From assembly GCF_047121295.1 (NCBI RefSeq), contig NZ_CP139447.1, positions 5,456,001-5,520,000 of the forward strand: 64,000 nucleotides of DNA. Reading direction: 5' to 3'. Below are positions 16,012 through 24,774 of the stretch, piece after piece. The stretch comes from Longispora sp047121295. GTDB lineage: Bacteria; Actinomycetota; Actinomycetes; Mycobacteriales; Micromonosporaceae. The notes under the pieces were generated by a model, which saw nothing but the letters and a program-made list of their open reading frames with translations, had not been told where the DNA came from and made no database searches. Every line of letters begins with the position of its first letter. The first letter of the stretch is position 1. The position numbers and the translations under genes are program-made.

Positions 16012-16667
16012 GCCGCGCGCCGGCGGCGGACCACCCACACGGCCACGGCGCCCGCGCCGAGCAGGGCCAACCCGATCGGGATCATCGGACCGACCGAGGG
16101 TCCGGTGGTGGGCAGCGGGCCGCCCGCCCTGGGCGACGTGGTCGGGGTGGGGCCGGTGACCTCGGCGCGCACCTGGGTACCCGCCGTCCTGCCGCCGCCC
16201 TGCGGGGGCTGGGGCGCGCCGTCGGCGACCTTCCACACCCCGCCGGCGACCGTGATCGGGGTGACGAACACGTCCGGGTGGTCGCCGCTGGTCTCACCCA
16301 CGCAGATCACGAACACCTCGTAGGCGCCGTCCACGACCGGCTGGCCACCCATCGCCTTCTTCAGGGAGCGGTCGGCGGCGAGGGCGAAGGGTGCCCGGTC
16401 GTAGCCCTCGGCCGAGGCGACCTTGGCCAGGTTGTTGCGGACCGGGTTGCCCGTGCCGTCCACCTGGCCGACCTTGCCCACCTTGTACGCGGCGTTCGCG
16501 CCGTACCCCGCAGGGCAGGCCGCCGAGGTCGCGGCGCCGGCGAACACGTCGTCGACGGAACCGGTGGCCGGCGTCAGGGTCAGGGTGCCGAGCGGCGCGG
16601 CCTGCGCTGGGCCGGCGAACGCCAGGACCGCTGCCGCCGCGCCGAGGGCGATCAGGACTCTTCTCAT
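16008..16667 (-). CDS. LPxTG-anchored surface protein
   Basis: The 219-aa protein has a signal peptide (residues 1-23). An ectodomain follows that is paralogous to the N-terminal module of the WxL protein (LGTLTLTPATGSVDD, then TSAACPAGYGAN, then GDHPDVFVT in both). A Pro/Thr spacer precedes the sorting signal LPTTG, hydrophobic segment and RRRR tail. It should be attached to peptidoglycan by a true sortase; the sortase-like protein encoded next lacks catalytic residues, so another enzyme must act. The four cysteines may form two disulfides. The ligand is unknown. Confidence 0.85.
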   Translation of the reverse strand: MRRVLIALGAAAAVLAFAGPAQAAPLGTLTLTPATGSVDDVFAGAATSAACPAGYGANAAYKVGKVGQVDGTGNPVRNNLAKVASAEGYDRAPFALAADRSLKKAMGGQPVVDGAYEVFVICVGETSGDHPDVFVTPITVAGGVWKVADGAPQPPQGGGRTAGTQVRAEVTGPTPTTSPRAGGPLPTTGPSVGPMIPIGLALLGAGAVAVWVVRRRRAA

Positions 16668-16702
16668 GGGGTGACGCCTTTCGTCCGACCGGGGGCCCGG
16701 AC

Positions 16703-16731
16703 GGCTCCGCGCCGGCCCGGGGCGCGGAGCC
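16703..16731 (-). terminator. Perfect 11-bp hairpin upstream of the LPxTG gene
   Basis: GGCTCCGCGCC (16703-16713) pairs with GGCGCGGAGCC (16721-16731). Together with the next hairpin it separates the PstS-like gene from the LPxTG-pstB transcription unit. Confidence 0.45.
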
Positions 16732-16764
16732 CCTGACCGGCGCCGGGGCCGTCGGCCCTCGGGT

Positions 16765-16798
16765 GGCGATGACGCGGCCCGGGGGCCACGTCATCGCC
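16765..16798 (-). terminator. 15-bp hairpin after the PstS-like gene
   Basis: GGCGATGACGCGGCC and GGCCACGTCATCGCC pair with one mismatch around a 4-nt loop. It begins 12 bp after the stop of the PstS-like gene on the minus strand. Confidence 0.65.
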
Positions 16799-16809
16799 GG
16801 TGTGCGTGA

Positions 16810-17895
16810 CTAGCTGTTGGCCTTGAGCCGGGTGTCGCCGCAGCCCTGGTGGAGCAGGTCCGCGAACGTCGAGCGGTAGCCGAAGCCGAACAGCTCGATG
16901 GTCGACTTCGCCGAGCAGATCTTGGAGGTCGAGCCGACGAAGGTGGAGGCGATCGTCGCGTTGCCGAGGTTGGCGGTCGGGACGACGTTGTAGACGTCCC
17001 GGACCAGCTCGGCCCGGAAGCCGACGTTCAGGACGCCGTTGGTGACCGGCGCGAGGTTGTTGACCCGGCCGAGGACGGCCTCGCCCCGACGGTCGGCGAC
17101 GGTGACGCCGGTCTGGGTCGCGATCGCGCCGGCGTTGCCCTGCGCGATGTACTGGCCGACGGAGAACGGCAGCAGGTAGTCGTTGTGTCCGGTGAGGACG
17201 TTGCCGTCGTGCTCCTGGATCCCGTTGTTCAGGGTGTTCAGGCACGGGTAGTCACCGGCGGCGATGTCGGCCTCGGTGACGCCCATCTTCGACAGCCAGA
17301 ACGAGCGGGTGCCGGAACCCGACTGCATGAGCAGCGGGGTGACCGGGGTACCACCCACGTTGGTGGTCAGGCAGCGGTAGATCCGCTGGAGCTGCACGTA
17401 GGTGAGGCTGGACGGCAGGTCGCTGTTCGCGTTGACCGCGTAGGTCACCGCGTCGACGCCGAAGGAGATGTAGGTGTAGGCACCGGTCTCCGACGGGGTC
17501 GAGCCGCCGTAGCTGGACGAGCGGGCGAAGTCGACGCAGCCGACGACGTTCGAGCCCTGGTACACGCCGCCGGCCTCGCCGTTGGAGGCGCGCAGCGCGG
17601 TCCGGCCGTTACCCGAACCGTCGGGGCGCTTGAAGTCGCAGTTGGCGGCCTTCGTCTTGATGTTGGTGTTCAGCGGCCGGGCGTCGTAGGAGGCGATGAT
17701 CTTGTTGTTCGAGCCGTCCTTCACCACCTCACCCAGACCGTTGAGCGCGTCCTGGGTGGTGTCGGAGCCGACGCCGGCCAGCTGGCGGTAGTCGCCCAGC
17801 GGGGTGGGCTCGGCGGCGGCCGGGCTGGCCACGACGGCGAGGGCCAGGGCGGCCGCGCCGAGGCTGGCGCCCAGCACCCTTCCAATGATCTTCAC
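16810..17895 (-). CDS. Secreted PstS-like phosphate-binding protein
   Basis: The 361-aa protein has a signal peptide (residues 1-28, ending SPAAAE). The PBP-like fold contains LAGVGSDTTQDALNG near the N-terminus, RSSSYGG and SGSGTRSFW. The GVGSDTTQD and SGSGT loops are where PstS proteins hold phosphate. There is no lipobox and no C-terminal anchor, so it is predicted to be freely secreted or wall-retained. It is preceded by a weaker copy of the PHO-box-like motif and followed by a terminator, so it is probably its own transcription unit. Phosphate as ligand is inferred from neighbours. Confidence 0.8.
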   Translation of the reverse strand: MKIIGRVLGASLGAAALALAVVASPAAAEPTPLGDYRQLAGVGSDTTQDALNGLGEVVKDGSNNKIIASYDARPLNTNIKTKAANCDFKRPDGSGNGRTALRASNGEAGGVYQGSNVVGCVDFARSSSYGGSTPSETGAYTYISFGVDAVTYAVNANSDLPSSLTYVQLQRIYRCLTTNVGGTPVTPLLMQSGSGTRSFWLSKMGVTEADIAAGDYPCLNTLNNGIQEHDGNVLTGHNDYLLPFSVGQYIAQGNAGAIATQTGVTVADRRGEAVLGRVNNLAPVTNGVLNVGFRAELVRDVYNVVPTANLGNATIASTFVGSTSKICSAKSTIELFGFGYRSTFADLLHQGCGDTRLKANS

Positions 17896-17962
17896 AGGTA
17901 CTCCTCGTTCACAGGGGCAAGAGCCGGGATCATCGTTTCCCCGACTTGTGGTCGGGCCGCTT

Positions 17963-17990
17963 CGCCAACATGTAGGCCGAATGAATTCAC
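17963..17990 (-). promoter_or_regulatory. PHO-box-like motif, copy C (weak)
   Basis: CGCCAACATG, then GAATTCAC keeps the two ends of the motif seen at 14122 and 24624, with 1-2 nt spacing changes. It lies about 70-95 bp upstream of the PstS-like start at 17895 and touches the stop of the 830-aa gene. Confidence 0.3.
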
Positions 17991-20479
17991 GTCCGTCTCC
18001 GCCTACGGTTTTCCCAGCGCAACAGGGTCGGACCGGACAACGCGCCCACCAGGCCGGCCGCCAGGATCGCCACCCACGCCCAGCGCAGCAGTCCCACCGG
18101 CACGGACCGGGTGGCCCGCGCGGCCGGCACCGGGGCCTTCGGCGCCAGCGAGGGCGCCGGCACCACGACGGGCGGCACCCCCGGGTCCGGGGTGACGACC
18201 TCGACCTCCTCGCCGGGCTCCGGCGGGTTCACCCACTTCTCCAGCTTGTCGGCCATCCCGAGGGTCTGCTGGCGGAGGTTCTGCGGCAGCGGCACGTACC
18301 CGGGGGGCAGCTGGCCGCGTTCCCGGCCCGGGATCTGGCCGTCGCCGACGGCGTAGCGCAGCAGGGCGGCGTACTCCTTGCGCGCGGCCGGCTCCTCGGA
18401 GGTGTCGGCGGTCGCGTAGGTGAGCATGGTCAGCGGGTACGCGCCCGGCACCTGACGCTGCGGGTCGGGCACCAGCACGTCGGCGTTGAGCGTCGACGGC
18501 GTCATCGCGCCCACCCCGGCGAGCATCGCCTCCGGGGTCGGCGCGACGTACTCGCCCTTGGCGTTGCGCAGGCTGGCCGGGTAGAGCCCGTAGCGCTGCG
18601 CGGACACCGAGTCGGTGATCGAGATCGAGAACCGCCGGCCGGGGGCCTGGGGCGGGTTCGGCTTGTACGCGGGCGGGTTCTTGTTCTGGTCCCACTCGGT
18701 GCGGCCCTTGGCGTCCGCCCGCAGGGTCTGCAACGCCGCCTCGTGCATGGACTTCATGTACGGGCGGTACTTGCCCATGTCGAAGCCCTCTTCCCCGATG
18801 TTCGGGGTGTTGACGAACTTGGTCTTGTCGGGGTTCGGGTAGTTGGGCGGCACCCGGCCACCCGCGAACTCCGGGAGGAAGTACTTGTTCACCCTCATCT
18901 GCCGGGGCGCCGGGTCGTTGGGCCGCTGGTAGTCGTAGGGGACGCCGTTGAGGAAGTCGTTGGCGTCCTTGTCCGCCCGGATCCACCGCCACACCTCGCG
19001 GGCGGCGGAGCTGTCGGGCAGCGACACCATCAGGCCGTCGGGGGCCGCGTTGGTCAGGAACGTGGCGAAGTCCGGGTTCAGCGCGACGAACTCCGGGTCG
19101 TTGCGCAGGTGCCACAGGTTGGTGCTGACGTGCTCGGCGTCCTTGTTGTCCGCCGCCCTGCCGCCGGGCACGTCGCGCTGGTAGGAGCGGGTGAGCAGCT
19201 TGGCCACCAGGCGCTGGTTGAGCTTCAGCTCCCTGATCGGCGCGCCCTCGTCCGGCCCGGCCCGGTCGCGCTGGGTGTCGATGGTGAACGCGATCACGAT
19301 GCCGGACGCCGTCACCGGTGCCTGCAACAGTGTCGGGTCGCCCTCGCCCGGGACCATCGGGTCGATGCTGAAGGCCATCCCGGGCGCCCCCCGGCCGCGC
19401 ACGGTGATCTTGGCTCGGGCGTCGGCGTCCCCGTTCTGGGAGAAGCCGTAGACGGTGTGGTCGGGGGTGACCGCGCACAGCTTCGGCTGCCAGGAGACCA
19501 TCGCGTCGACGACGAGTTCCGAGCCCATGGTGCCGCGTTCGGCGGCGGCCTCGGGACAGCCGCTGGACACCGGGGCGAAGTCGAGCCGGATCGGGATCGC
19601 GTCGTTGAAGAAGGTCCGCGACAGCGGGCTGCCGTCCACCGAGTCGGCCTCGCCCTGCACCCTGCCGTCGGCGTCGTGGTCGCCCCGGGGCACGACGACC
19701 AGCCAGCACGGCGCGATGTTGCCGGTGGCGTCCTTGCGCAGGCCACAGCCCATGTGCGGTGCCTGCACCGCCGTCTGCGTCTCGAAGATCATCCGGCCCT
19801 TGTGGTCGCCGGCGGTGCGGGCGTAGGGCACCTCGTTGGAGTTGTACTGGTCGAAGAACCGGAACAGCATCTCCGGCGTCTCCTGCTCCAGGGTGGAGTC
19901 GGCGCGCTTCGGGAACGGGTCCTTCGGGCTCCCGTTCGGGCTGGCGTCCTTCGTCAGCGCCGACCTGAACGGCACGGCCCGCCAGTCGCTCGGCGTCGTG
20001 TTGCCCTGGGCGTCCTTCTTCGGCTTGCCGTCGGGGCCGTAGAGCACCTCCAACGGGTCGACCGGCGAGGTGATCAGGTCCCGGTACGGGGTGGCCGCGC
20101 CCGGGGCCAGCGAGGCGGGGCCCAGCGCGCGACCGGCGCCGAACTGGCAGGTCTCCCGGAAGTCGGCGGCCGTCGGGTCCGGCCCCCAGCACTGCATCAG
20201 CTGCAGGTAGTTGGTGGAGAAGCCGCCCTGCGGGGTGGACCGCCCCAGGTCCTCCCAGGTGACCAGGACCCCCTCGTTGCCGAGGCCGGCGGTCTTGGAC
20301 ACCGTGATCCTCAGGCTGGTGAAGTCGTCGAACCCGACCTTCTTCCCGGTCACGGTCTGCGGGTTGGCGCCCGGCTTCTCGAAGTCCCAGACGTACGGCG
20401 CGTCGGCCACGGCGGCCGGCGGCCCGCTGAACAGCAGTCCCAGCACGACGGCCATGGCCGCCCAGCGTCGGTAGCTCAT
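17987..20479 (-). CDS. Large membrane-anchored PstS-like/extracellular protein
   Basis: The 830-aa protein has a signal peptide (residues 1-26), a long ectodomain and one C-terminal membrane segment (about 800-820) ending in RRRR. The ectodomain contains segments resembling periplasmic binding proteins (SISITDSVSAQRYGLYPASLRN, PLTMLTYATADTSEEPAARKEYAALLRYAVGDGQ), like the C-terminal part of PstS paralogs. It also has about 400 residues I cannot assign. It contains several Cys and a Pro-rich stalk before the anchor. Its start overlaps the stop of the 503-aa PstS-like gene (ATGA). It is probably part of the same surface complex. Confidence 0.7.
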   Translation of the reverse strand: MSYRRWAAMAVVLGLLFSGPPAAVADAPYVWDFEKPGANPQTVTGKKVGFDDFTSLRITVSKTAGLGNEGVLVTWEDLGRSTPQGGFSTNYLQLMQCWGPDPTAADFRETCQFGAGRALGPASLAPGAATPYRDLITSPVDPLEVLYGPDGKPKKDAQGNTTPSDWRAVPFRSALTKDASPNGSPKDPFPKRADSTLEQETPEMLFRFFDQYNSNEVPYARTAGDHKGRMIFETQTAVQAPHMGCGLRKDATGNIAPCWLVVVPRGDHDADGRVQGEADSVDGSPLSRTFFNDAIPIRLDFAPVSSGCPEAAAERGTMGSELVVDAMVSWQPKLCAVTPDHTVYGFSQNGDADARAKITVRGRGAPGMAFSIDPMVPGEGDPTLLQAPVTASGIVIAFTIDTQRDRAGPDEGAPIRELKLNQRLVAKLLTRSYQRDVPGGRAADNKDAEHVSTNLWHLRNDPEFVALNPDFATFLTNAAPDGLMVSLPDSSAAREVWRWIRADKDANDFLNGVPYDYQRPNDPAPRQMRVNKYFLPEFAGGRVPPNYPNPDKTKFVNTPNIGEEGFDMGKYRPYMKSMHEAALQTLRADAKGRTEWDQNKNPPAYKPNPPQAPGRRFSISITDSVSAQRYGLYPASLRNAKGEYVAPTPEAMLAGVGAMTPSTLNADVLVPDPQRQVPGAYPLTMLTYATADTSEEPAARKEYAALLRYAVGDGQIPGRERGQLPPGYVPLPQNLRQQTLGMADKLEKWVNPPEPGEEVEVVTPDPGVPPVVVPAPSLAPKAPVPAARATRSVPVGLLRWAWVAILAAGLVGALSGPTLLRWENRRRRRT

Positions 20480-21987
20480 CCGTCCTCACCCCTTCGCATC
20501 CGCCGGGAGACCAGCGGTGGACCCACGATCACGGCGCAGAGCAGCACGGCGGCCAGCAGCATGATGGTGTGCCGCAGCCGCCAGCCCCCGTCGGCCTCCA
20601 GGGACACCGGGCTGGCCTCCACATCGGACTCTCCCGAGGCGTCCCGCACGTCCTCGGCGTTCGGCCCGCCCGACGCGGTGCCGGCCGCCACCGGGCCGCC
20701 CGAGGCGGTCACCTTCTTCTTCGTGGTCACCTTCCTCAGGCCGCCGGTACCCGTCTCGCACTGGGTCTTCCCGAAGTGGTCGCACGCCGGCGGCTGGGCG
20801 GCGGTCTCGGCCAGTTTGTTCGGGCTGTCCGCGGAGAAGGTGGGGTTGCGGCAGTTCTCGATCTTGATGTCCTCCTGGACCGCGCCGGGGATCTTCGCCA
20901 CCTGCTCCAGCCCGGAACGGACCAGGTTGATCGGCAGCGGCGAGTAGCCCAGCACGTCGGCCTTCTGCTGGCCCTCGCACAGCAGGTAGTAGCCGAACTT
21001 CGCCAGCGAGTACCCCTTGTTCACGTCCAGGCCGCGCTCCAGGGCGGTCGGCAGGATCATGTAGGAGTACGAGGACAACGGGTAGCTGCGCTTGTCCTCG
21101 CTGTGGTAGACGTCGTCGAGTTCCTGGGTCAGGTCCGGGCGGATCCGGGCCTTGAGCAGCGCCACGGCGACCGCGTCAGCCGTGGGCTCGATGTAGTAGT
21201 CCGACTTGTTGCGGATCTTCGCCACCGGGAACTGGTTCTGCACGGCGTAGGAGTACTCGACGTAGGTGATCGCGCCCTCCGACGAGCTCTGCTTGACGAA
21301 GCCGGCCGCCTCCGCCGAACCGCCCGCGCCGGTGCCGATGACGCCCGGCGGGAACTGCGAGGTCAGCCCGCAGTTCTCGTTGCGCCCGGCGCGCTTGCAG
21401 AACGCGTGCCAGAGGTTCGGGAACTCCTTGCTCATCCACAGCGTGAACTGGGCCGTGGTGCCGGAGCCGTCGGACCGGTACACGGGCACGATCGGCCGGG
21501 CCGGCAGCCGCAGCTGCGGGTTGTCCTCGGCGATCTGCTTATCGTCCCAGGAGGTGATGTTGCCGGTGAAGATCTTCGCGACGGTCTCGCCGGACAACCG
21601 CAGGTTGGTGACCCGGTCGTTGCCGATCTTCAGGTTGTACATGAACGCCGTGCCGCCCGCGACGATCGGCATGTAGACGAACTTGCGGGACGGCGGCGGG
21701 TCGGCGACCTTGGTGCCCTCGTCCGTGATGCCGTACGGGATCTCCGACACGCCGAAGTCGGACTGCCCGTCGGCGAAGTACGACCGGCCCTTCGACGAGC
21801 CGAGCGGGTCGTAGTTGATCGTCCAGTTCTTGCTGGCGACCCCGCGCCGCCACTCGTCGATCGCGTTGGCGCTCCAGGTCGAGCCGACCCCGGACACCGG
21901 CACGATCTCCGCCGCCCGCGCGGGCTCGGCGCCCGCGAACAGGGTGGCCGCCGCGAGCAGCACGACGACCAGAAACCGTCTAGACAT
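20476..21987 (-). CDS. Membrane-anchored PstS-like phosphate-binding protein
   Basis: The protein is 503 aa from the ATG at 21987, chosen because GAGG sits 7 nt upstream; in-frame starts at 21993 and 21999 add 2 or 4 residues. It has a signal peptide and a PstS fold: VSGVGSTWSANAIDEW, FGVSEIPYG, RSDGSGTTAQFTLW (the phosphate-binding SGSGT-like loop) and ITYVEYSYA. A linker with Lys and acidic stretches leads to a C-terminal membrane helix (about 470-492). Anchoring by a C-terminal helix instead of a lipid is unusual for PstS. It overlaps the pstA stop by 8 bp. Confidence 0.85.
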   Translation of the reverse strand: MSRRFLVVVLLAAATLFAGAEPARAAEIVPVSGVGSTWSANAIDEWRRGVASKNWTINYDPLGSSKGRSYFADGQSDFGVSEIPYGITDEGTKVADPPPSRKFVYMPIVAGGTAFMYNLKIGNDRVTNLRLSGETVAKIFTGNITSWDDKQIAEDNPQLRLPARPIVPVYRSDGSGTTAQFTLWMSKEFPNLWHAFCKRAGRNENCGLTSQFPPGVIGTGAGGSAEAAGFVKQSSSEGAITYVEYSYAVQNQFPVAKIRNKSDYYIEPTADAVAVALLKARIRPDLTQELDDVYHSEDKRSYPLSSYSYMILPTALERGLDVNKGYSLAKFGYYLLCEGQQKADVLGYSPLPINLVRSGLEQVAKIPGAVQEDIKIENCRNPTFSADSPNKLAETAAQPPACDHFGKTQCETGTGGLRKVTTKKKVTASGGPVAAGTASGGPNAEDVRDASGESDVEASPVSLEADGGWRLRHTIMLLAAVLLCAVIVGPPLVSRRMRRGEDG

Positions 21988-23146
21988 GTCCATCCTCACG
22001 CTCGTCTTGCAGGGAGCGGCGCCGTCGTTCCTCGAACCGCAGGAGATCGCGCGCCGACGCCCGGGTCCGCCGGGCGCGTTGGCCGGCCGACAGATGCCCG
22101 GCCGGCCGGCCGCCGACGATCCGGGCGATCACGAACAGGACCAGGACCAGGCCGAGCAGTACGGCCGCCGTGCCGAAGCCCCGGGTGACCATGTCCGCCA
22201 TCGGGGACTTGACCATCGAGAACGTCTGCAGCGGCAGGGAGACCTGGGGGCCACGGAACGGGTCGTAGTTCACCTTGTAGGACAGTCCGGCCGTGAGCAG
22301 CACCGGCGAGGTCTCCCCGATCCCGCGCGCCGTGCCGAGGATGACCGAGGTCGCCAGGCCCGACCGGGCCGTGGGCAGCACCACGTGCCACACGGTGCGC
22401 CACCGCGACGCGCCCAGCGCCAGGGACGCCTCGCGCAGGGTGCCCGGCACGAGCCGCAGCACCACGTCGGAGGCCCGGATGATGATCGGCAGCATCATGA
22501 CGCTCAGCGCCAGGGAGGCCGCGAACCCGGACTTGTGAACGCCCAGGCCGAGGATCACCATCGCGTACACGAACAGGCCGGCGACGATCGACGGCAGCGC
22601 CGTCATGGCCTCGGTGACGGTCCGCACGATCCGGGTGAACCGGCCCCGGGTCTCGCTGAGGAACAGCGCGCAGCCGATCCCGAGTGGCACCGTGAACAGC
22701 AGCGCGATGCTGATCTGTTCGAGGCTGCCGATCACCGCGTGGTAGACGCCGCCCTCGGTCAGCGGGCTCAGCGGGCCGGCGTGGCCCATGTCGCTGGTGT
22801 AGAAGTTCGGCTCGCGCAGCGCCGAGAAGCCCCGGATCCCGATGAACACGATGATGAAGCCCAGGACGGCCAGCAGCAGGAAGCCGATGCTGTGCACCAC
22901 GGCGGAGGCGATCCGGTCCCGGATGGCCGGCCCGCGCTCCTCGAAGGACACCAGCAGCGCGTAGAAGGCCAGGAACATCGCGTACGCGATGACGACGAAG
23001 CCCAGGATGCCGTCGAAGGGCGTCAACTGGGTGTACAGCACCGCCGTCAGGCCCAGCGCCGCCGCGCCGGCCCCGAGGACGGTGTACCGGTCCGACGGCC
23101 GCCCGCCGCCGAGCACCCGTCTGCGTTCCGACACCTCAGGCGTCAC
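21980..23146 (-). CDS. pstA: Phosphate ABC transporter permease PstA
   Basis: The 388-aa protein has an N-terminal extension with two or three extra membrane helices before the usual six-helix permease core. The EAA loop is REASLALGASRWRTVWHVVLPTARSG. Its C-terminal tail is Arg/Glu-rich. It forms the channel with PstC. The GTG start overlaps the pstC stop by 11 bp. The family normally has about 290 residues, so the extension of roughly 90 residues is noteworthy. Confidence 0.93.
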   Translation of the reverse strand: MTPEVSERRRVLGGGRPSDRYTVLGAGAAALGLTAVLYTQLTPFDGILGFVVIAYAMFLAFYALLVSFEERGPAIRDRIASAVVHSIGFLLLAVLGFIIVFIGIRGFSALREPNFYTSDMGHAGPLSPLTEGGVYHAVIGSLEQISIALLFTVPLGIGCALFLSETRGRFTRIVRTVTEAMTALPSIVAGLFVYAMVILGLGVHKSGFAASLALSVMMLPIIIRASDVVLRLVPGTLREASLALGASRWRTVWHVVLPTARSGLATSVILGTARGIGETSPVLLTAGLSYKVNYDPFRGPQVSLPLQTFSMVKSPMADMVTRGFGTAAVLLGLVLVLFVIARIVGGRPAGHLSAGQRARRTRASARDLLRFEERRRRSLQDEREDGHV

Positions 23147-24131
23147 TGTCGGCTCCCGATCGGCTGCGGGTGATCACCATGGAGGCGAGGAAGTTGATGA
23201 CCAGCGTCATCACGAACAGGGTGAGTCCGGCCGCCATCAGGGCCGAGGTGCCCAGCGCGCCGGCCTCGCCGTTGCGGAGCGCGATCAGGGCGGACACCGA
23301 GTTCGCGCCGCTCTTGAGGATGTGCGGCTGGATCACGAACACCGGCGAGATGATCACGTAGACGGCGATCGTCTCGCCGAGCGCCCGGCCCAGGCCGAGC
23401 ATCGTGCCGCCGATGATGCCGCCCCGGCCGTACGGCAGCACGACGGTGCGGATCATGCCCCAGCGGGTGCCGCCGAGCGCGTAGGCGCCCTCGCGCTCGC
23501 CGGCCGGGGCCTGGGTGAACACCTCGCGCATGATCGAGCACATGATCGGCGTGATCATCATGGCCACCACGAGGCCGGCGATGAACGCCGAGGACTTGTA
23601 GACGGTCTCGGTCTCCAGCGGGTTCGAGGAGTCCGACGACGGGATGGCGAACAGCGGGAACCAGCTCAGGTAGGTCGCCATCCACCGGGCCAGCCCCAGC
23701 ACCATGGGCTGCAGCATGTGGAAGCCCCACAGCCCGTAGGCGATGCTCGGCACGGCCGCCATCAGGTCCACGAGGCTGACCAGGGTCGGCTTCAGCCGCC
23801 GGGGCGCGTACTCGGAGATGTACAGCGCCGTGCCCACCGACAGCGGGACGGCCACCACGATCGCCACGGACGCGATCAGCACGGTACCGGTGATCACCGC
23901 GGCGATCCCGAAGGTCCCCGAGTCCGGCTCCCAGATCTCCGTGGTGAAGAAGCTCCAGCCCGCGACCCGCAGCGCGGCCACGGCCCGGATGGTCAGGAAC
24001 GTGCCGACCAGGCCCATCGTGACCAGCACGGCCAGCCCGGCGAACCGCAGCGCCCCGCCGAACACCCGGTCCGAGGGCGCCGGCCGCTCGGCGATCGCGC
24101 GCGGTTCGTCCTGCGTCTCGACCGTGGTCAC
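23136..24131 (-). CDS. pstC: Phosphate ABC transporter permease PstC
   Basis: The 331-aa permease has six membrane helices and the EAA loop REGAYALGGTRWGMIRTVVLPYG. PstC hallmarks include SVGTALYISEYAP, LVDLMAAVPSIAYGLWG and LGRALGETIAV. It pairs with PstA. The GTG start overlaps the stop of the upstream hypothetical gene (GTGA), giving a tightly coupled operon hyp-pstC-pstA-pstS-like-830aa. Confidence 0.94.
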   Translation of the reverse strand: MTTVETQDEPRAIAERPAPSDRVFGGALRFAGLAVLVTMGLVGTFLTIRAVAALRVAGWSFFTTEIWEPDSGTFGIAAVITGTVLIASVAIVVAVPLSVGTALYISEYAPRRLKPTLVSLVDLMAAVPSIAYGLWGFHMLQPMVLGLARWMATYLSWFPLFAIPSSDSSNPLETETVYKSSAFIAGLVVAMMITPIMCSIMREVFTQAPAGEREGAYALGGTRWGMIRTVVLPYGRGGIIGGTMLGLGRALGETIAVYVIISPVFVIQPHILKSGANSVSALIALRNGEAGALGTSALMAAGLTLFVMTLVINFLASMVITRSRSGADSDA

Positions 24132-24547
24132 CGCGCCAACTTCCGCGCCTCGTCGTCGGCCCGCCACCGGCCGCCCCGCACGCTGCGGGCGCCCTCGACC
24201 ACCCGGGCGACCGGGGTGGCGGTGAGGAAGCACTCCAGGTTGTACCCGCACTCGCGGATCCGCAGGTAGGACCGCGTGGAGCCGGCCACCGGCACCCCGT
24301 CGAGGTCGATCCGCCAGGCCCAGTGGCCGTGCGTGTCCGCCACGGCCGAGTGCGACCGGATCCGGTCGTAGCCGACCCGGAGCTCGGCCACGGCCTCACT
24401 GCACGCGGCGTACGTGTCGAACAACCGCCAACTACGTCCCAGCGGCCGGTTGTTCGGGGAGATCAGCATCCACGCGACCCCGTCGGGTGTGGGCTCGTCC
24501 CCCCGGTCGCCGGGCATCGCCAGGAACACGAAGCGCGACAAGCTCAC
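24128..24547 (-). CDS. Hypothetical protein, first gene of the pst operon
   Basis: This 139-aa soluble protein starts at GTG 24547 (MSLSRFVFLAM). It contains WMLISPNNRPLGRSW and WAWRIDLDGVPVAGSTRSYLRIRECGYNLECFL, suggesting two small beta-rich halves. I do not recognise the family. It overlaps pstC by 4 nt and is the promoter-proximal gene behind PHO-box-like motif copy B, so it is probably phosphate-regulated. A regulatory or assembly role is only a guess from position. Confidence 0.65.
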   Translation of the reverse strand: MSLSRFVFLAMPGDRGDEPTPDGVAWMLISPNNRPLGRSWRLFDTYAACSEAVAELRVGYDRIRSHSAVADTHGHWAWRIDLDGVPVAGSTRSYLRIRECGYNLECFLTATPVARVVEGARSVRGGRWRADDEARKLAR

Positions 24548-24623
24548 CCCACACCCCCATCGCCGTATCGGTACGGGTTCAGGCTCACCACGAGCGGTGA
24601 CCGCCGTGACCGATCGGGGCACA

Positions 24624-24648
24624 CGCCAGACATGCGACAGGTGAACTC
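24624..24648 (-). promoter_or_regulatory. PHO-box-like motif, copy B
   Basis: This is a 21/25 match to the motif at 14122. It lies about 77-101 bp upstream of the first gene of the pst operon. On the minus strand it reads GAGTTCACCTGTCGCATGTC, where GTTCACCTGTC resembles one 11-nt unit of an actinobacterial PhoP box. Confidence 0.45.
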
Positions 24649-24730
24649 GACCTCGCAAGCGCGCAAAGTTTCCGATGCGGGCTTTGCGGATGTCCCCTAT
24701 CCGAGGTGTGCATCCGGGTCGTCCAACCAT

Positions 24731-24746
24731 TCGAACTGGTGTACGA
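24731..24746 (+). promoter_or_regulatory. LexA (SOS) box
   Basis: TCGAACTGGTGTACGA matches the actinobacterial consensus TCGAAC-N4-GTTCGA at 11 of 12 fixed positions. The -10-like TACGAT (24742-24747) overlaps its right half on the plus strand, so LexA binding would block a plus-strand promoter. Confidence 0.7.
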
Positions 24747-24774
24747 TTTCCGGGTGCGAGCAGCGGGGGAGAAG

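Noticed and set aside
17804..20947. Open frame of over 1000 codons on the plus strand opposite the 830-aa gene
   Set aside because: Same reason: a third-position shadow of the real minus-strand gene, Arg/Gly/His-rich and without a start context.
24548..24730. Extending the first pst-operon gene upstream to 24730
   Set aside because: The extra 61 residues would cover the PHO-box-like motif and promoter region and have no coding character; GTG 24547 is a better start.
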